Positions 29,357 to 37,311 of a stretch of DNA of 64,000 bases are shown here, one piece after another. Under the pieces are notes generated by a model. The model was not told where the DNA came from, did no database searches, and saw only the letters and a list, made by a program, of their open reading frames with translations. Every line of letters begins with the position of its first letter. The stretch's first letter is position 1. Position numbers and translations under genes: made by a program. The DNA is from Cellulomonas sp. WB94 (lineage in GTDB: Bacteria; Actinomycetota; Actinomycetes; Actinomycetales; Cellulomonadaceae). The DNA is taken from positions 265,036-329,035 of the forward strand of contig NZ_QEES01000005.1 in assembly GCF_003115775.1 (NCBI RefSeq). The letters run 5' to 3'.

Positions 29357-30433
29357 TCAATCGATCGCGGGAGCCTGGCCGACGTCACGCCGGACGCGCC
29401 GGATCTTCTTGTCCGAGATGGCTCGTTCGCCGAGCGCTTCCGCCGACCAGGCGTCGTCGGGAAGCACGCGGACGTCGGACGACACGATCGTCGGGTCGAC
29501 GGCCACGCCCGTGTTGCCCTCGGCATCGGGGTAGGCACCCTTCGCGGGGCGACGACGGCGCTGCGGGGCGTCGACCCCGTCGGCCAGGCGTCGCGTGGTC
29601 AGCAGGAAACCCGTGTGCCCGATCATGCGGTGCTCGGGGCGCACCGCGAGACCCTCGAGGTGCCAGCCCCGCACGAGGGACTCCCACGCGGACGGCTCGG
29701 TGTACCGGCCGTCGGAGCGCAGGTCCTCGGCGAGCCTCGACAGCTGCGTCGTCGTGGCGACGTAGGCGATGAGCACACCGCCCGGCGACAAGGCGGTCGC
29801 GACCGCGTCGAGGTTCTCCCACGGCGCGAGCATGTCGAGGACGACGCGGTCGACCGACCCCGGCTCGACGGCACCCGGCAGGACGTCGGAGAGGTCACCG
29901 ACCGACAGCTGCCACGCGGGGTGCGGGCCGCCGAAGAACCCCTCGACGTTGCCGCGGGCGATCGCGGCGAAGTCCTCGCGCCGCTCGATCGAGTGCAACG
30001 AGCCGGCGTCGCCGACCGCGCGGAGCAGGGACATGGTCAGGGCGCCGGAGCCGACGCCGGCCTCGACGACCCGCGCACCCGGGTAGATGTCGGCCATCGC
30101 GACGATCTGTCCGGCGTCCTTCGGGTAGACGACTGCGGCGCCGCGCGGCATCGACAGGACGAAGTCGGCGAGCAGCGGACGGACCGCGAGGTACTCGATC
30201 CCGGCCGTGTTGCGCACGACCGAGCCTTCGGGTGCGCCGATGAGCTGCTCGTGCGTGAAGTAGCCCTTGTGGGTGTGGAACGACGCACCGGGCGTGAGCG
30301 TGATCGTGTGGAGGCGGCCGCGCGGATCGGTCAGCTGGACCCGGTCCCCCACCCGCAGAGGGCCGCGGCGCTGCTCCGCCCCCGTGGCGGTCGGGGCTGC
30401 GGTGGGCTCGGGTGCGAGGGTGGGGTCGGTCAC
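29357..30433 (-). CDS. trmI: tRNA (adenine-N1)-methyltransferase
   Basis: Methylates N1 of adenine 58 (and possibly 57) in the T-loop of tRNAs. The 358-residue protein has the N-terminal small domain HTHKGYFTHEQLIG with YPKDAGQIV, and the Rossmann SAM site EAGVGSGALT (124-130), followed by LDMLAPWENL and LIAYVATTTQLSRL. Family TrmI proteins are 280-360 residues, so the length is normal; a C-terminal tail rich in basic residues is extra. It sits just upstream of arc in many actinobacteria. Confidence 0.95.
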   Translation of the reverse strand: MTDPTLAPEPTAAPTATGAEQRRGPLRVGDRVQLTDPRGRLHTITLTPGASFHTHKGYFTHEQLIGAPEGSVVRNTAGIEYLAVRPLLADFVLSMPRGAAVVYPKDAGQIVAMADIYPGARVVEAGVGSGALTMSLLRAVGDAGSLHSIERREDFAAIARGNVEGFFGGPHPAWQLSVGDLSDVLPGAVEPGSVDRVVLDMLAPWENLDAVATALSPGGVLIAYVATTTQLSRLAEDLRSDGRYTEPSAWESLVRGWHLEGLAVRPEHRMIGHTGFLLTTRRLADGVDAPQRRRRPAKGAYPDAEGNTGVAVDPTIVSSDVRVLPDDAWSAEALGERAISDKKIRRVRRDVGQAPAID

Positions 30434-30472
30434 GGTCGACCAGTCTAGGAGTGCCTGCGAGCTCGGGCGCGC

Positions 30473-31606
30473 CTACGAGCGGAGCGCGGCGATGACGTCG
30501 ACGGCTCGCACGAGCGCGACGACGCGACCGCCGAGCAGCGCCACCACGACGGGTGACATCCGGGTGGTCTGACCGACGGCCTGGACGAGCGCCGCGCCCT
30601 CGAGCGACGCATCCACGACGGCCCCGACGGGTAGCACGACCGAGACCGCCACGACCGGGGTGCTCGCGCGGTGCTCGGGGGCCACGGCGGCCGCCGCGGC
30701 ACGGTCGACGTAGGCGGCGGGTCGTCCGTCGGGCGCGAGGACCACGACGTCGTCGACACCCGCAGCCCCGCGGGCCCGGTCCGCGTCGGCCAGCGTCGCG
30801 TGCGCCTCGACGACGGTCGCCGGCAGCCCGACCGCGGCGACGGTGATCGCCGACACGGCGCGGCCGGTCCGGGCGCCCGTGATCGCACTGGTCGCACCGC
30901 TCCACAGGAACGAGCCGATGAGGAAGGTCCACACGATCGTGTACAGGTCCGGGGTCGTGCCCTCCAGGATCGGCAGCACGAGCGCCCAGGCGACGACGGC
31001 CACGGCCACGACCCGCCCACCCCAGCCGGCGACGACCGCGCCGCGGTGCCGGTCGCCCGTGACGCGCCAGACGAGGGCCTCGAGCACCCGGCCGCCGTCG
31101 AGCGGCAGCCCGGGGATGAGGTTGAAGAGCCCCACGAAGCCGTTCGAGAAGGCGCCGGCGTACAGGAGCAGTCCGGCGAGGCCGGCGGAGGGCACGGCCT
31201 GGGCGGCCGCCCAGCACGCGACCGCGATGACCAGGTTCGCCACAGGCCCGACGACGGCGACCAGTGCGCTCGTCCCGGGCGTCGGCGCCGCGCCCCCGAA
31301 GGCGGTGTGCCCGCCCCAGAGCGTGATCGCGAACTCGTGCACGACCTGACCGCGCGACCGCGCCACGAGGCCGTGCGCCAGCTCGTGGACGAGGACGGAC
31401 ACGAAGAGCAGGACGACGAACCCGAGCGCGACGACGTAGGTGAGAGCGCCGAGCTGGGGCGCCCGCGCCTGCACGGTCGGCGCGAAGATCGCGGTGAGCA
31501 CGACGGCAGCGAGCAGCCAGCTGGGCGCGAGGATGATCGGGGCGCCGGCAGCCCGGCCGATCACCCAGCCCTTGGTGCCACCACGTCGACTGCCGCTGCT
31601 GCTCAC
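30473..31606 (-). CDS. Site-2 protease family protein (M50 metalloprotease)
   Basis: Intramembrane zinc protease of the SpoIVFB-like M50B group. It has 377 residues, zinc motif HELAH (74-78), second metal motif NLIPGLPLDGG (162-172) and six or so membrane segments. The C-terminal 120 residues (GVDDVVVLAPDGRPAAYVDR onward) look like a pair of CBS repeats, as in other family members that sense nucleotides. It lies between trmI and the divergent RecB-like gene. Possible substrates are anti-sigma factors or membrane proteins, but none can be named. Confidence 0.92.
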   Translation of the reverse strand: MSSSGSRRGGTKGWVIGRAAGAPIILAPSWLLAAVVLTAIFAPTVQARAPQLGALTYVVALGFVVLLFVSVLVHELAHGLVARSRGQVVHEFAITLWGGHTAFGGAAPTPGTSALVAVVGPVANLVIAVACWAAAQAVPSAGLAGLLLYAGAFSNGFVGLFNLIPGLPLDGGRVLEALVWRVTGDRHRGAVVAGWGGRVVAVAVVAWALVLPILEGTTPDLYTIVWTFLIGSFLWSGATSAITGARTGRAVSAITVAAVGLPATVVEAHATLADADRARGAAGVDDVVVLAPDGRPAAYVDRAAAAAVAPEHRASTPVVAVSVVLPVGAVVDASLEGAALVQAVGQTTRMSPVVVALLGGRVVALVRAVDVIAALRS

Positions 31607-31687
31607 CGCGTCAGCCTAGGTGCCCGCCCTGAGCACCTCGCACGCGTGGCGCGCCCAGGTGTCAGGCCCGGCACCTAGGCTCGAGCA

Positions 31688-32758
31688 GTGACCTCGACCG
31701 CGCTCCCCGACCCGCTTGGCGGCCGCACGTCCGCCGCCCCCTCGGACCCGACGCTCGTCGCCGGGCCCGTGGCCGACGACGTCGTCGACGCCGGTGTGAC
31801 CCTTGATGTCCTCGAGGAGGTTGCCGAGGAGGTCGTCGAGGACATCGTCGGCGATGCGGGTGCCCACCTGCCCGGCGAGGTCGCAGCCGAGGTCCCGGCC
31901 GGGATCGCCCGACGCTCGACACCCGGCCTGTCGCCGTCGCGCGCCAACGACTTCCTGCGGTGCCCCCTGCTGTTCCGGCTGCGCGTCATCGACCGGCTGC
32001 CCGAGCCGCCCAGTGCGGCCGCGGCCCGCGGGACGCTCGTGCATGCGGTCCTCGAGCGGCTCTTCGACCTGCCTGCCGGCGACCGGACACGCGACGCCGC
32101 GGTCGAGATGCTGCCGGGCGCATGGCAGACGCTGCACACCGAGCAACCCGCGTACCTGGACCTCTTCGATGCCACGGAGCAGTGGGACGCGTGGTTCGCC
32201 AGTGCGCGCGACCTGCTCGACACGTACTTCAGGCTCGAGGACCCGAACCGGCTCCAGCCCAGCGAGCGCGAGGTGTTCGTCCGCACGCAGCTCGAGGGCG
32301 GCCCGCAGCTGCGCGGGATCATCGACCGGGTCGACGTGGCACCGAACGGCGCTGTCCGCGTGGTCGACTACAAGACGGGCCGTTCGCCGCGCGCCGGCTA
32401 CGAGAGCTCGGCGCTGTTCCAGATGAGGTTCTACGCCTACGTGCTGTGGCGCGAGCGCGGCGTGCTGCCGACGCTCCTGCAGCTCGAGTACCTGGGCGAC
32501 GGGCAGATCGTGCGGCACGAGCCGAGCGAGCCGGAGATGGTCACGTTCGAGAGCCGGGTCCGGTCGATCTGGGCCGGGATCGAGGACTCCGCCCGCTCGG
32601 GCGACTGGCGTCCTCGGCCGTCGAAGCTGTGCGACTGGTGCTCGTTCAAGGCCGTGTGCCCGGCGTTCGGCGGCGTGCCGCCGACCGTGCCCGACGGGGC
32701 CGTCGAGGCAGCGATCGGCATCGCCCCGACCCTCGGCGCAGCTCCGGTCACGGCCTAG
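31688..32758 (+). CDS. RecB-family Fe-S nuclease with acidic N-terminal extension
   Basis: A PD-(D/E)XK nuclease of the RecB/Cas4 group: LSPSRANDFLRCPLLFRLRVIDRL (from residue 81), GTLVHAVLERLF, catalytic GIIDRVD and VRVVDYKTG (Asp227, Lys229). Cys92, Cys315, Cys318 and Cys324 match the four-cysteine 4Fe-4S cluster of AddB/Cas4 nucleases. The first 80 residues are an acidic, Val/Glu/Asp-rich stretch not expected in the family; an in-frame GTG at 31796 gives a shorter alternative. Such genes are often linked to arc/trmI in actinobacteria. Its exact repair role is unknown. Confidence 0.9.
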   Translation: MTSTALPDPLGGRTSAAPSDPTLVAGPVADDVVDAGVTLDVLEEVAEEVVEDIVGDAGAHLPGEVAAEVPAGIARRSTPGLSPSRANDFLRCPLLFRLRVIDRLPEPPSAAAARGTLVHAVLERLFDLPAGDRTRDAAVEMLPGAWQTLHTEQPAYLDLFDATEQWDAWFASARDLLDTYFRLEDPNRLQPSEREVFVRTQLEGGPQLRGIIDRVDVAPNGAVRVVDYKTGRSPRAGYESSALFQMRFYAYVLWRERGVLPTLLQLEYLGDGQIVRHEPSEPEMVTFESRVRSIWAGIEDSARSGDWRPRPSKLCDWCSFKAVCPAFGGVPPTVPDGAVEAAIGIAPTLGAAPVTA

Positions 32759-32804
32759 CCGCGGCCCGGTCGAGTCCTCCGCATCCCGGCCGGAGCATCC
32801 GGAG

Positions 32805-33542
32805 TCAGCCCCGGGCGGTCGCCTCGACGTCGCGGAGGTCGAGCACGTCGCCGGCAGCGATCCGGGCCAGCTCGCGCAGACCGAGTGCCTCGAGCGACCG
32901 CACGCGGCTCACCCCGACGGGAGCCACGACCGGGACCAGGACCTCGACCGCGACCACGCGTGCGCCGGCGGACCCTGCCGAGGCGAGCCCCGACGCCGAG
33001 TCCTCGATCGCGACGCATCGTGCGATGTCCACGCCCAACCGCTCGGCCGCCGTCAGGTAGGGCTCAGGGTGTGGCTTGTTGTGACGCACCTCGTCGCCGC
33101 TCACGACCACGTCGAAGAGCCCCACCATGCGGGCGAACGGATCGGCGAGGACGGCGAACGACGAGGTCACCAGCGCGAGCGGCACACCTGCGGCCGCCAG
33201 TGCCGAGAGCAGGTCCTCGGCGCCCGCCTGCCACGGCACACCCGACGCGACGCCGGCGGCGACCCGACTGTGCAAGAAGTCGCGGATCTCGTCGTCGCGC
33301 AGGTCCACCCCGCGCGATCGCAGCTCCGCGGTGCACGCCGACATCGGCCTGCCGATCATGGCGAGACCGTCCTCGCGCGTCCAGATCCCGCCGTGCGCCT
33401 CGACGAGCTCGGTCTCCGCGCTCATCCAGTACGGCTCGGTGTCGATGAGCGTGCCGTCCATGTCCCACAGGACGGCGGCGGGCAGGCTGTCGTCGCGGTG
33501 CGCGGGGTGACCCGCGGAGATGCTGTCAGACCTCTCGGTCAC
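32805..33542 (-). CDS. HAD-family phosphatase (beta-phosphoglucomutase-like)
   Basis: A 245-residue HAD hydrolase. Motif I DMDGTLIDTE (catalytic Asp27, general acid Asp29), motif II LALVTSS, motif III Lys in EVRHNKPHPEPY and motif IV AIEDSASGL are all present, with an alpha-helical cap between motifs I and II. The HNKP and cap resemble the phosphoglycolate phosphatase/beta-phosphoglucomutase group. The substrate cannot be assigned. It converges with the RecB-like gene and its start lies next to the end of the sugar-transport genes. Confidence 0.9.
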   Translation of the reverse strand: MTERSDSISAGHPAHRDDSLPAAVLWDMDGTLIDTEPYWMSAETELVEAHGGIWTREDGLAMIGRPMSACTAELRSRGVDLRDDEIRDFLHSRVAAGVASGVPWQAGAEDLLSALAAAGVPLALVTSSFAVLADPFARMVGLFDVVVSGDEVRHNKPHPEPYLTAAERLGVDIARCVAIEDSASGLASAGSAGARVVAVEVLVPVVAPVGVSRVRSLEALGLRELARIAAGDVLDLRDVEATARG

Positions 33543-33628
33543 GCTGCACTCCTGTCGTCGCCGTGCATGCCGACGCCGTGCAGCAAGCCACGCACCGAAG
33601 ATTACGCCACCCCCACAGAGCGGGACCG

Positions 33629-34492
33629 TCAGGCGACCGCCCCCGCCTGCTCGTCCTGCGCCGCCTGCGCCACGAGCAGCCGTCGGCGGTCAGCACGCCG
33701 CTGGGCCTGCGCGATCGGGTCCGGGACGGGCGAGGCCATCCAGAGCCGCTGGGTGTAGGGGTGCTCGGGTGCCGACGTCACGACGGTGGTCTCGCCGCGT
33801 TCGACGATCTCCCCCTGGTGCATCACGGCGACCCGGTGGCTGACGTGCCGCACGACCTCGAGGTCGTGGGTGACGAACAGGTAGGCGACGCCGGTGCGCT
33901 GCTGGATCTCCACGAACAGGTCGAGGACTCGCGCCTGGGTCGACAGGTCGAGCGCCGACACCGGCTCGTCACAGATGATCAGGCGAGGGTCGAGCGCCAG
34001 GGCCCGGGCGATGGCGACACGCTGACGCTGACCACCGCTGAACTCCCGAGGGAGGCGCCGCACCGCATCGCTGGGCAGCCGCACCTGGTCGAGCAGCTCG
34101 GCGACCCGGTCGCGGGCCGCCTTCCGGGTCACGTTCCGAGCGGTGAGCGGCTCGGCGAGGATGTCGCCGATGGTCATCGACGGGTTCAGCGACGTGTACG
34201 GGTCCTGGAAGACGACCTGGATGTCGCTGCCGAGGCGGCGCCGTGCACGGCCGTGCAGCGAGCCGATCTCGTGCCCGTCGAAGCGGATGGAGCCGGACGT
34301 CACCGGCGCCAGGCCGAGCACCGCGCGCCCCAGGGTGGTCTTGCCCGAGCCGGACTCCCCCACCAGGCCCACGCACTCACCGGCTCGGATGTCCAGGCTC
34401 ACGCCCTTGAGTGCCCGGAACGGCTTGCCGCGCAGGCCCTTCCCCGGGAACTCGACGACCACGTCCCGCACGTCGAGAAGCAGCTCGGCCAT
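33629..34492 (-). CDS. ABC importer ATP-binding protein (DppF/OppF-like)
   Basis: A 287-residue ATPase with Walker A GESGSGKT, signature FSGGQRQR, Walker B LIICDEPVSALD and the C-terminal EHPYTQRL oligopeptide-transporter motif. It is the second ATPase of the importer. The ATG at 34492 overlaps the last base of the upstream stop (TGATG), so it is coupled to the permease-ATPase fusion gene. OppF/DppF-like proteins also serve oligosaccharide importers, which fits its place beside three glycoside hydrolases. Confidence 0.93.
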   Translation of the reverse strand: MAELLLDVRDVVVEFPGKGLRGKPFRALKGVSLDIRAGECVGLVGESGSGKTTLGRAVLGLAPVTSGSIRFDGHEIGSLHGRARRRLGSDIQVVFQDPYTSLNPSMTIGDILAEPLTARNVTRKAARDRVAELLDQVRLPSDAVRRLPREFSGGQRQRVAIARALALDPRLIICDEPVSALDLSTQARVLDLFVEIQQRTGVAYLFVTHDLEVVRHVSHRVAVMHQGEIVERGETTVVTSAPEHPYTQRLWMASPVPDPIAQAQRRADRRRLLVAQAAQDEQAGAVA

Positions 34493-36312
34493 CACAGGGT
34501 CCTCTCGCTGGTGCGGGCCACGTGGCCGGCGGGCGCGTGGTACGGCTGACGGACGTTGTCCGGGGTGAGGATCGCGTCGAACAGCTGGGTCGTGTACGGG
34601 TGGTCGTGGTGGGCGAAGATGTCCCGCGTCGTGCCGCGCTCGACGATCAGCCCCTCGCGCATGACCGCGACGCGGTCGCACAGGTCGGCCACGACCCCGA
34701 AGTTGTGCGTGACGAGCAGCACGCCCATGTGCAGCTCGGCCTGCAGGTCACGCAGCAGGTCGAGGATGTCGGCCTGGACGGTGACGTCCAGGGCCGTGGT
34801 CGGCTCGTCGGCGATCAGCAGCTCGGGCTCGCAGCTGATCGCGCCCGCGATGAGCACGCGCTGCGCCATGCCGCCCGACACCTCGTGCGGGTAGGCACGG
34901 AACACGCGCTCCGGCTCGCGGATGCCGACCCGGCCGAGGAGCTCGAGCGCGCGGGTCCGGGCCTGAGCCCTGTTCAGCCCGAGGTGGATCCGCATGGGCT
35001 CCACCAGCTGGCTGCCGACCGTGTAGGTCGGGTCGAGGTTGCTCATCGGCTCCTGCGGCACGTACGCGATCTCCTTGCCGCGGATCCGCGTCATCTCACG
35101 CTCCGGGAGCGAAGCGAGGTCGCGGCCCTTCCACAGCACGCGGCCGCCGAGGATCCCGCCGCCCTCGGACAGCAGACGCATCACGGCGAACGCCGTCTGG
35201 GTCTTGCCCGAGCCGGACTCGCCGATCAGCCCGAGGACCTCGCCCCGGCGCAGCTCGAGGTCGATGCCGTGAACGATCTCCTTGGTCGAGCCGTCGCCCA
35301 TGGCGTACCCGATGCGCAGCTGCTCGACGCGCAGCATGTGCTCGCCCTCGGCGGCGGCCGCCGGGCTCGTCACGGCCGACGTCGTGGCGGCAGGTGCAGC
35401 CGCGGGGCGTGCGGCAACCGGTGGCGCGGTGCGCCGGCTGGATGTGCCCTCGAGCGCGTCGCGCAGCGAGTTCGCCACGAGGGTCAGCGCGAGGCACACC
35501 AGCGCGATGATCAGGCTCGGCCACAGGATGAGCAGCGGCTGCTGGTAGATGCGGGAGAACCCGTCGTTGAGCATGCTGCCCCAGGTGGGGATCTTCATGT
35601 CACCCAGGCCGAGGAACTCCAGACCGGCCTGGATGGCGATCGCGACGGACGCGATGGAGGCCGCCTGGATGATGACGGGCGCCCGGACGACCCGTAGGAC
35701 GTGCCGGAAGATGATGCGCAGGTCGCTGAGGCCGGAGACCCGCGCGGCGTCCACGTACAGCTCGTTGCGGACGGACTGCACGGTGTGGCGCACGAGGCGG
35801 AAGACCGAGGCGGACAGCAGGATGCCGAAGATCGCCATCGCCCACCAGGCCGACGTGCCGATGACCGACCGCGCCGCGAGCAGGACGACCATGCCCGGCA
35901 GCGCCATCAGCACGCTGGCCGCAGCGGAGGACAACGTGTCGAACCAGCGACCGAAGTAGCCGGCGACCAGGCCACTGACCCCGCCGACGACCATCGCGAC
36001 ACCGAGCGCGAGCAGCGCCCCGAGGAGGCTGAAGCGGCTGCCGTAGAGCAGGCGGGCGAGCACGTCGCGCCCCGCGCTGTCGCCGCCCAGGAGGTGCCCG
36101 TTGCCAGGGGCCGCGAGGACGTTCTTCAGCACCGCGACGTTCGGGGCGTGCGGGGTGAGCACCGGGGCGATGACGGCCGCCAGCGCGACCAGCACGAGAA
36201 ACCCGAGGGACACCGCCGCGAGCGGGTCGCTGAGCAGGCGTCGCCCGAGGGAGCGGTCGACCGCGCGGGTGGGGTCGGCGACCGGAGCGGTCGCCGCGGT
36301 GAGCTCGCTCAT
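34492..36312 (-). CDS. ABC importer permease-ATPase fusion (DppC-DppD-like)
   Basis: A 606-residue fusion. Residues 20-290 are a DppC-type permease with the EAA loop DAARVSGLSDLRIIFRHVLR (188-207). An Ala/Pro/Thr-rich linker runs about 291-325. Residues 326-606 are a DppD-type ATPase with Walker A GESGSGKT (364-371), signature VSGGMAQR, Walker B LLIADEPTTALD and the C-terminal HPYTTQLF. An ATG at residue 326 could also start a free ATPase. ATGA overlap with the upstream permease. The long open frame further upstream is the other permease in another phase. One ATPase is covalently tied to one permease, so the transporter has two halves of unequal kind. Confidence 0.92.
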   Translation of the reverse strand: MSELTAATAPVADPTRAVDRSLGRRLLSDPLAAVSLGFLVLVALAAVIAPVLTPHAPNVAVLKNVLAAPGNGHLLGGDSAGRDVLARLLYGSRFSLLGALLALGVAMVVGGVSGLVAGYFGRWFDTLSSAAASVLMALPGMVVLLAARSVIGTSAWWAMAIFGILLSASVFRLVRHTVQSVRNELYVDAARVSGLSDLRIIFRHVLRVVRAPVIIQAASIASVAIAIQAGLEFLGLGDMKIPTWGSMLNDGFSRIYQQPLLILWPSLIIALVCLALTLVANSLRDALEGTSSRRTAPPVAARPAAAPAATTSAVTSPAAAAEGEHMLRVEQLRIGYAMGDGSTKEIVHGIDLELRRGEVLGLIGESGSGKTQTAFAVMRLLSEGGGILGGRVLWKGRDLASLPEREMTRIRGKEIAYVPQEPMSNLDPTYTVGSQLVEPMRIHLGLNRAQARTRALELLGRVGIREPERVFRAYPHEVSGGMAQRVLIAGAISCEPELLIADEPTTALDVTVQADILDLLRDLQAELHMGVLLVTHNFGVVADLCDRVAVMREGLIVERGTTRDIFAHHDHPYTTQLFDAILTPDNVRQPYHAPAGHVARTSERTL

Positions 36313-37250
36313 GAGACACGCGCCTTCGGGTTGAGCCAGCCCTGGGCCACGTCGATCAGGAGGTTGACCCCGATCACGATGACGGCCACGATCACGACGA
36401 CGCCCATGATGACGGGGATGTCGCCCTGGATCGTGCTGGAGACGGACAGCGAGCCGAGGCCGGGGACGGCGAACATCTGCTCGATGATCACCGCTCCGCC
36501 GAGGAGCCCGACGAACTGCAGCGCCAGCACCGACAGGCCGGGGCCGGCGGCGTTGCGCAGCACGTGCTTGTAGACGACGCTCCGCTCGGAGAGACCGCGG
36601 CTGCGCAGCGTCCGGACGTAGTCCTGCCGCAGGGCGTCGATCATGGCGCTGCGGATCTGCTGGGCGGTCCCGGCGATGCAGCCGATCGTCAGCGCGACCA
36701 CCGGCAGGGTGATCGAGGCGACCCAGCCGCCGAGGGACGCGGTCGGGCGGGTGTACCCGGTGGGTGCGAACCACGCCAGGTTGATCGCGAAGAGCGTGAC
36801 GAGCCCGAGCGCGATGAGGTAGTTGGGGATGGCGGCGCCACCGAGGGACAGGATCTGCACGACCCGGTCGACCGCACCGCGACGCACCGCCGCCCACACG
36901 CCGAGGCCGGTGGCGATGACGGCCGAGATGATCGTGGAGATCACGACGAGCGAGAGCGTCACGCCGAGGCGGGAGACGAGCAGGTCCAGGACCGGCGACC
37001 CGCCGAACCACGACTTGCCGAGGTCACCGTGCACGGCGCCGCCGAGCCAGTCGAGGTACCGGCTGATCAGCGGCTGGTCGAGGCCCAGCTGGTGCGCCCG
37101 GAGCTCGACCGCCTGCACCGAGGCGTTGTCGCCGAGCAGGTTCCGGGCGATGTCGGTGCCCGTCAGGTACAGCAGCGAGAACGCCAAGGTGCTGATGACG
37201 ATCAGCATCGCGATGCCCGTCAGCAGGCGACGGACCAGAAAGTTGACCAT
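36309..37250 (-). CDS. ABC importer permease (DppB-like)
   Basis: A 313-residue integral membrane permease with an N-terminal helix (RRLLTGIAMLIVISTLAFSLLYLTG), a periplasmic segment (ISRYLDWLGGAVHGDLGKSWFGG) and an EAA loop (ALRQDYVRTLRSRGLSERSVVYKHVLRNA) at the usual position. It pairs with the permease half of the fusion protein downstream. The substrate is probably a short oligosaccharide, by linkage to the LacI regulator and the glycoside hydrolases, though a peptide cannot be excluded. Confidence 0.94.
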   Translation of the reverse strand: MVNFLVRRLLTGIAMLIVISTLAFSLLYLTGTDIARNLLGDNASVQAVELRAHQLGLDQPLISRYLDWLGGAVHGDLGKSWFGGSPVLDLLVSRLGVTLSLVVISTIISAVIATGLGVWAAVRRGAVDRVVQILSLGGAAIPNYLIALGLVTLFAINLAWFAPTGYTRPTASLGGWVASITLPVVALTIGCIAGTAQQIRSAMIDALRQDYVRTLRSRGLSERSVVYKHVLRNAAGPGLSVLALQFVGLLGGAVIIEQMFAVPGLGSLSVSSTIQGDIPVIMGVVVIVAVIVIGVNLLIDVAQGWLNPKARVS

Positions 37251-37276
37251 GCTGGCTCCTCCGAGGACGCCGTGGT

Positions 37277-37304
37277 GAGGGGGCGGGCTGACGCCCGCCC
37301 CCTC
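37277..37304 (-). promoter_or_regulatory. Perfect 12-bp hairpin between binding-protein and permease genes
   Basis: Arms 37277-37288 and 37293-37304 are exact reverse complements around a 4-base loop, in the 61-base gap between the binding-protein stop and the permease start. No T-run follows. As in other importer operons with a stable stem after the binding-protein gene, it probably protects the 3' end of that part of the mRNA or partly ends transcription, giving more binding protein than permease. Confidence 0.6.
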
Positions 37305-37311
37305 GACCGGA

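Noticed and set aside
29355..29360. TTGACA on the minus strand as an arc promoter -35 element
   Set aside because: It overlaps the trmI stop and no -10 element stands 16-18 bases downstream, so it is probably chance.
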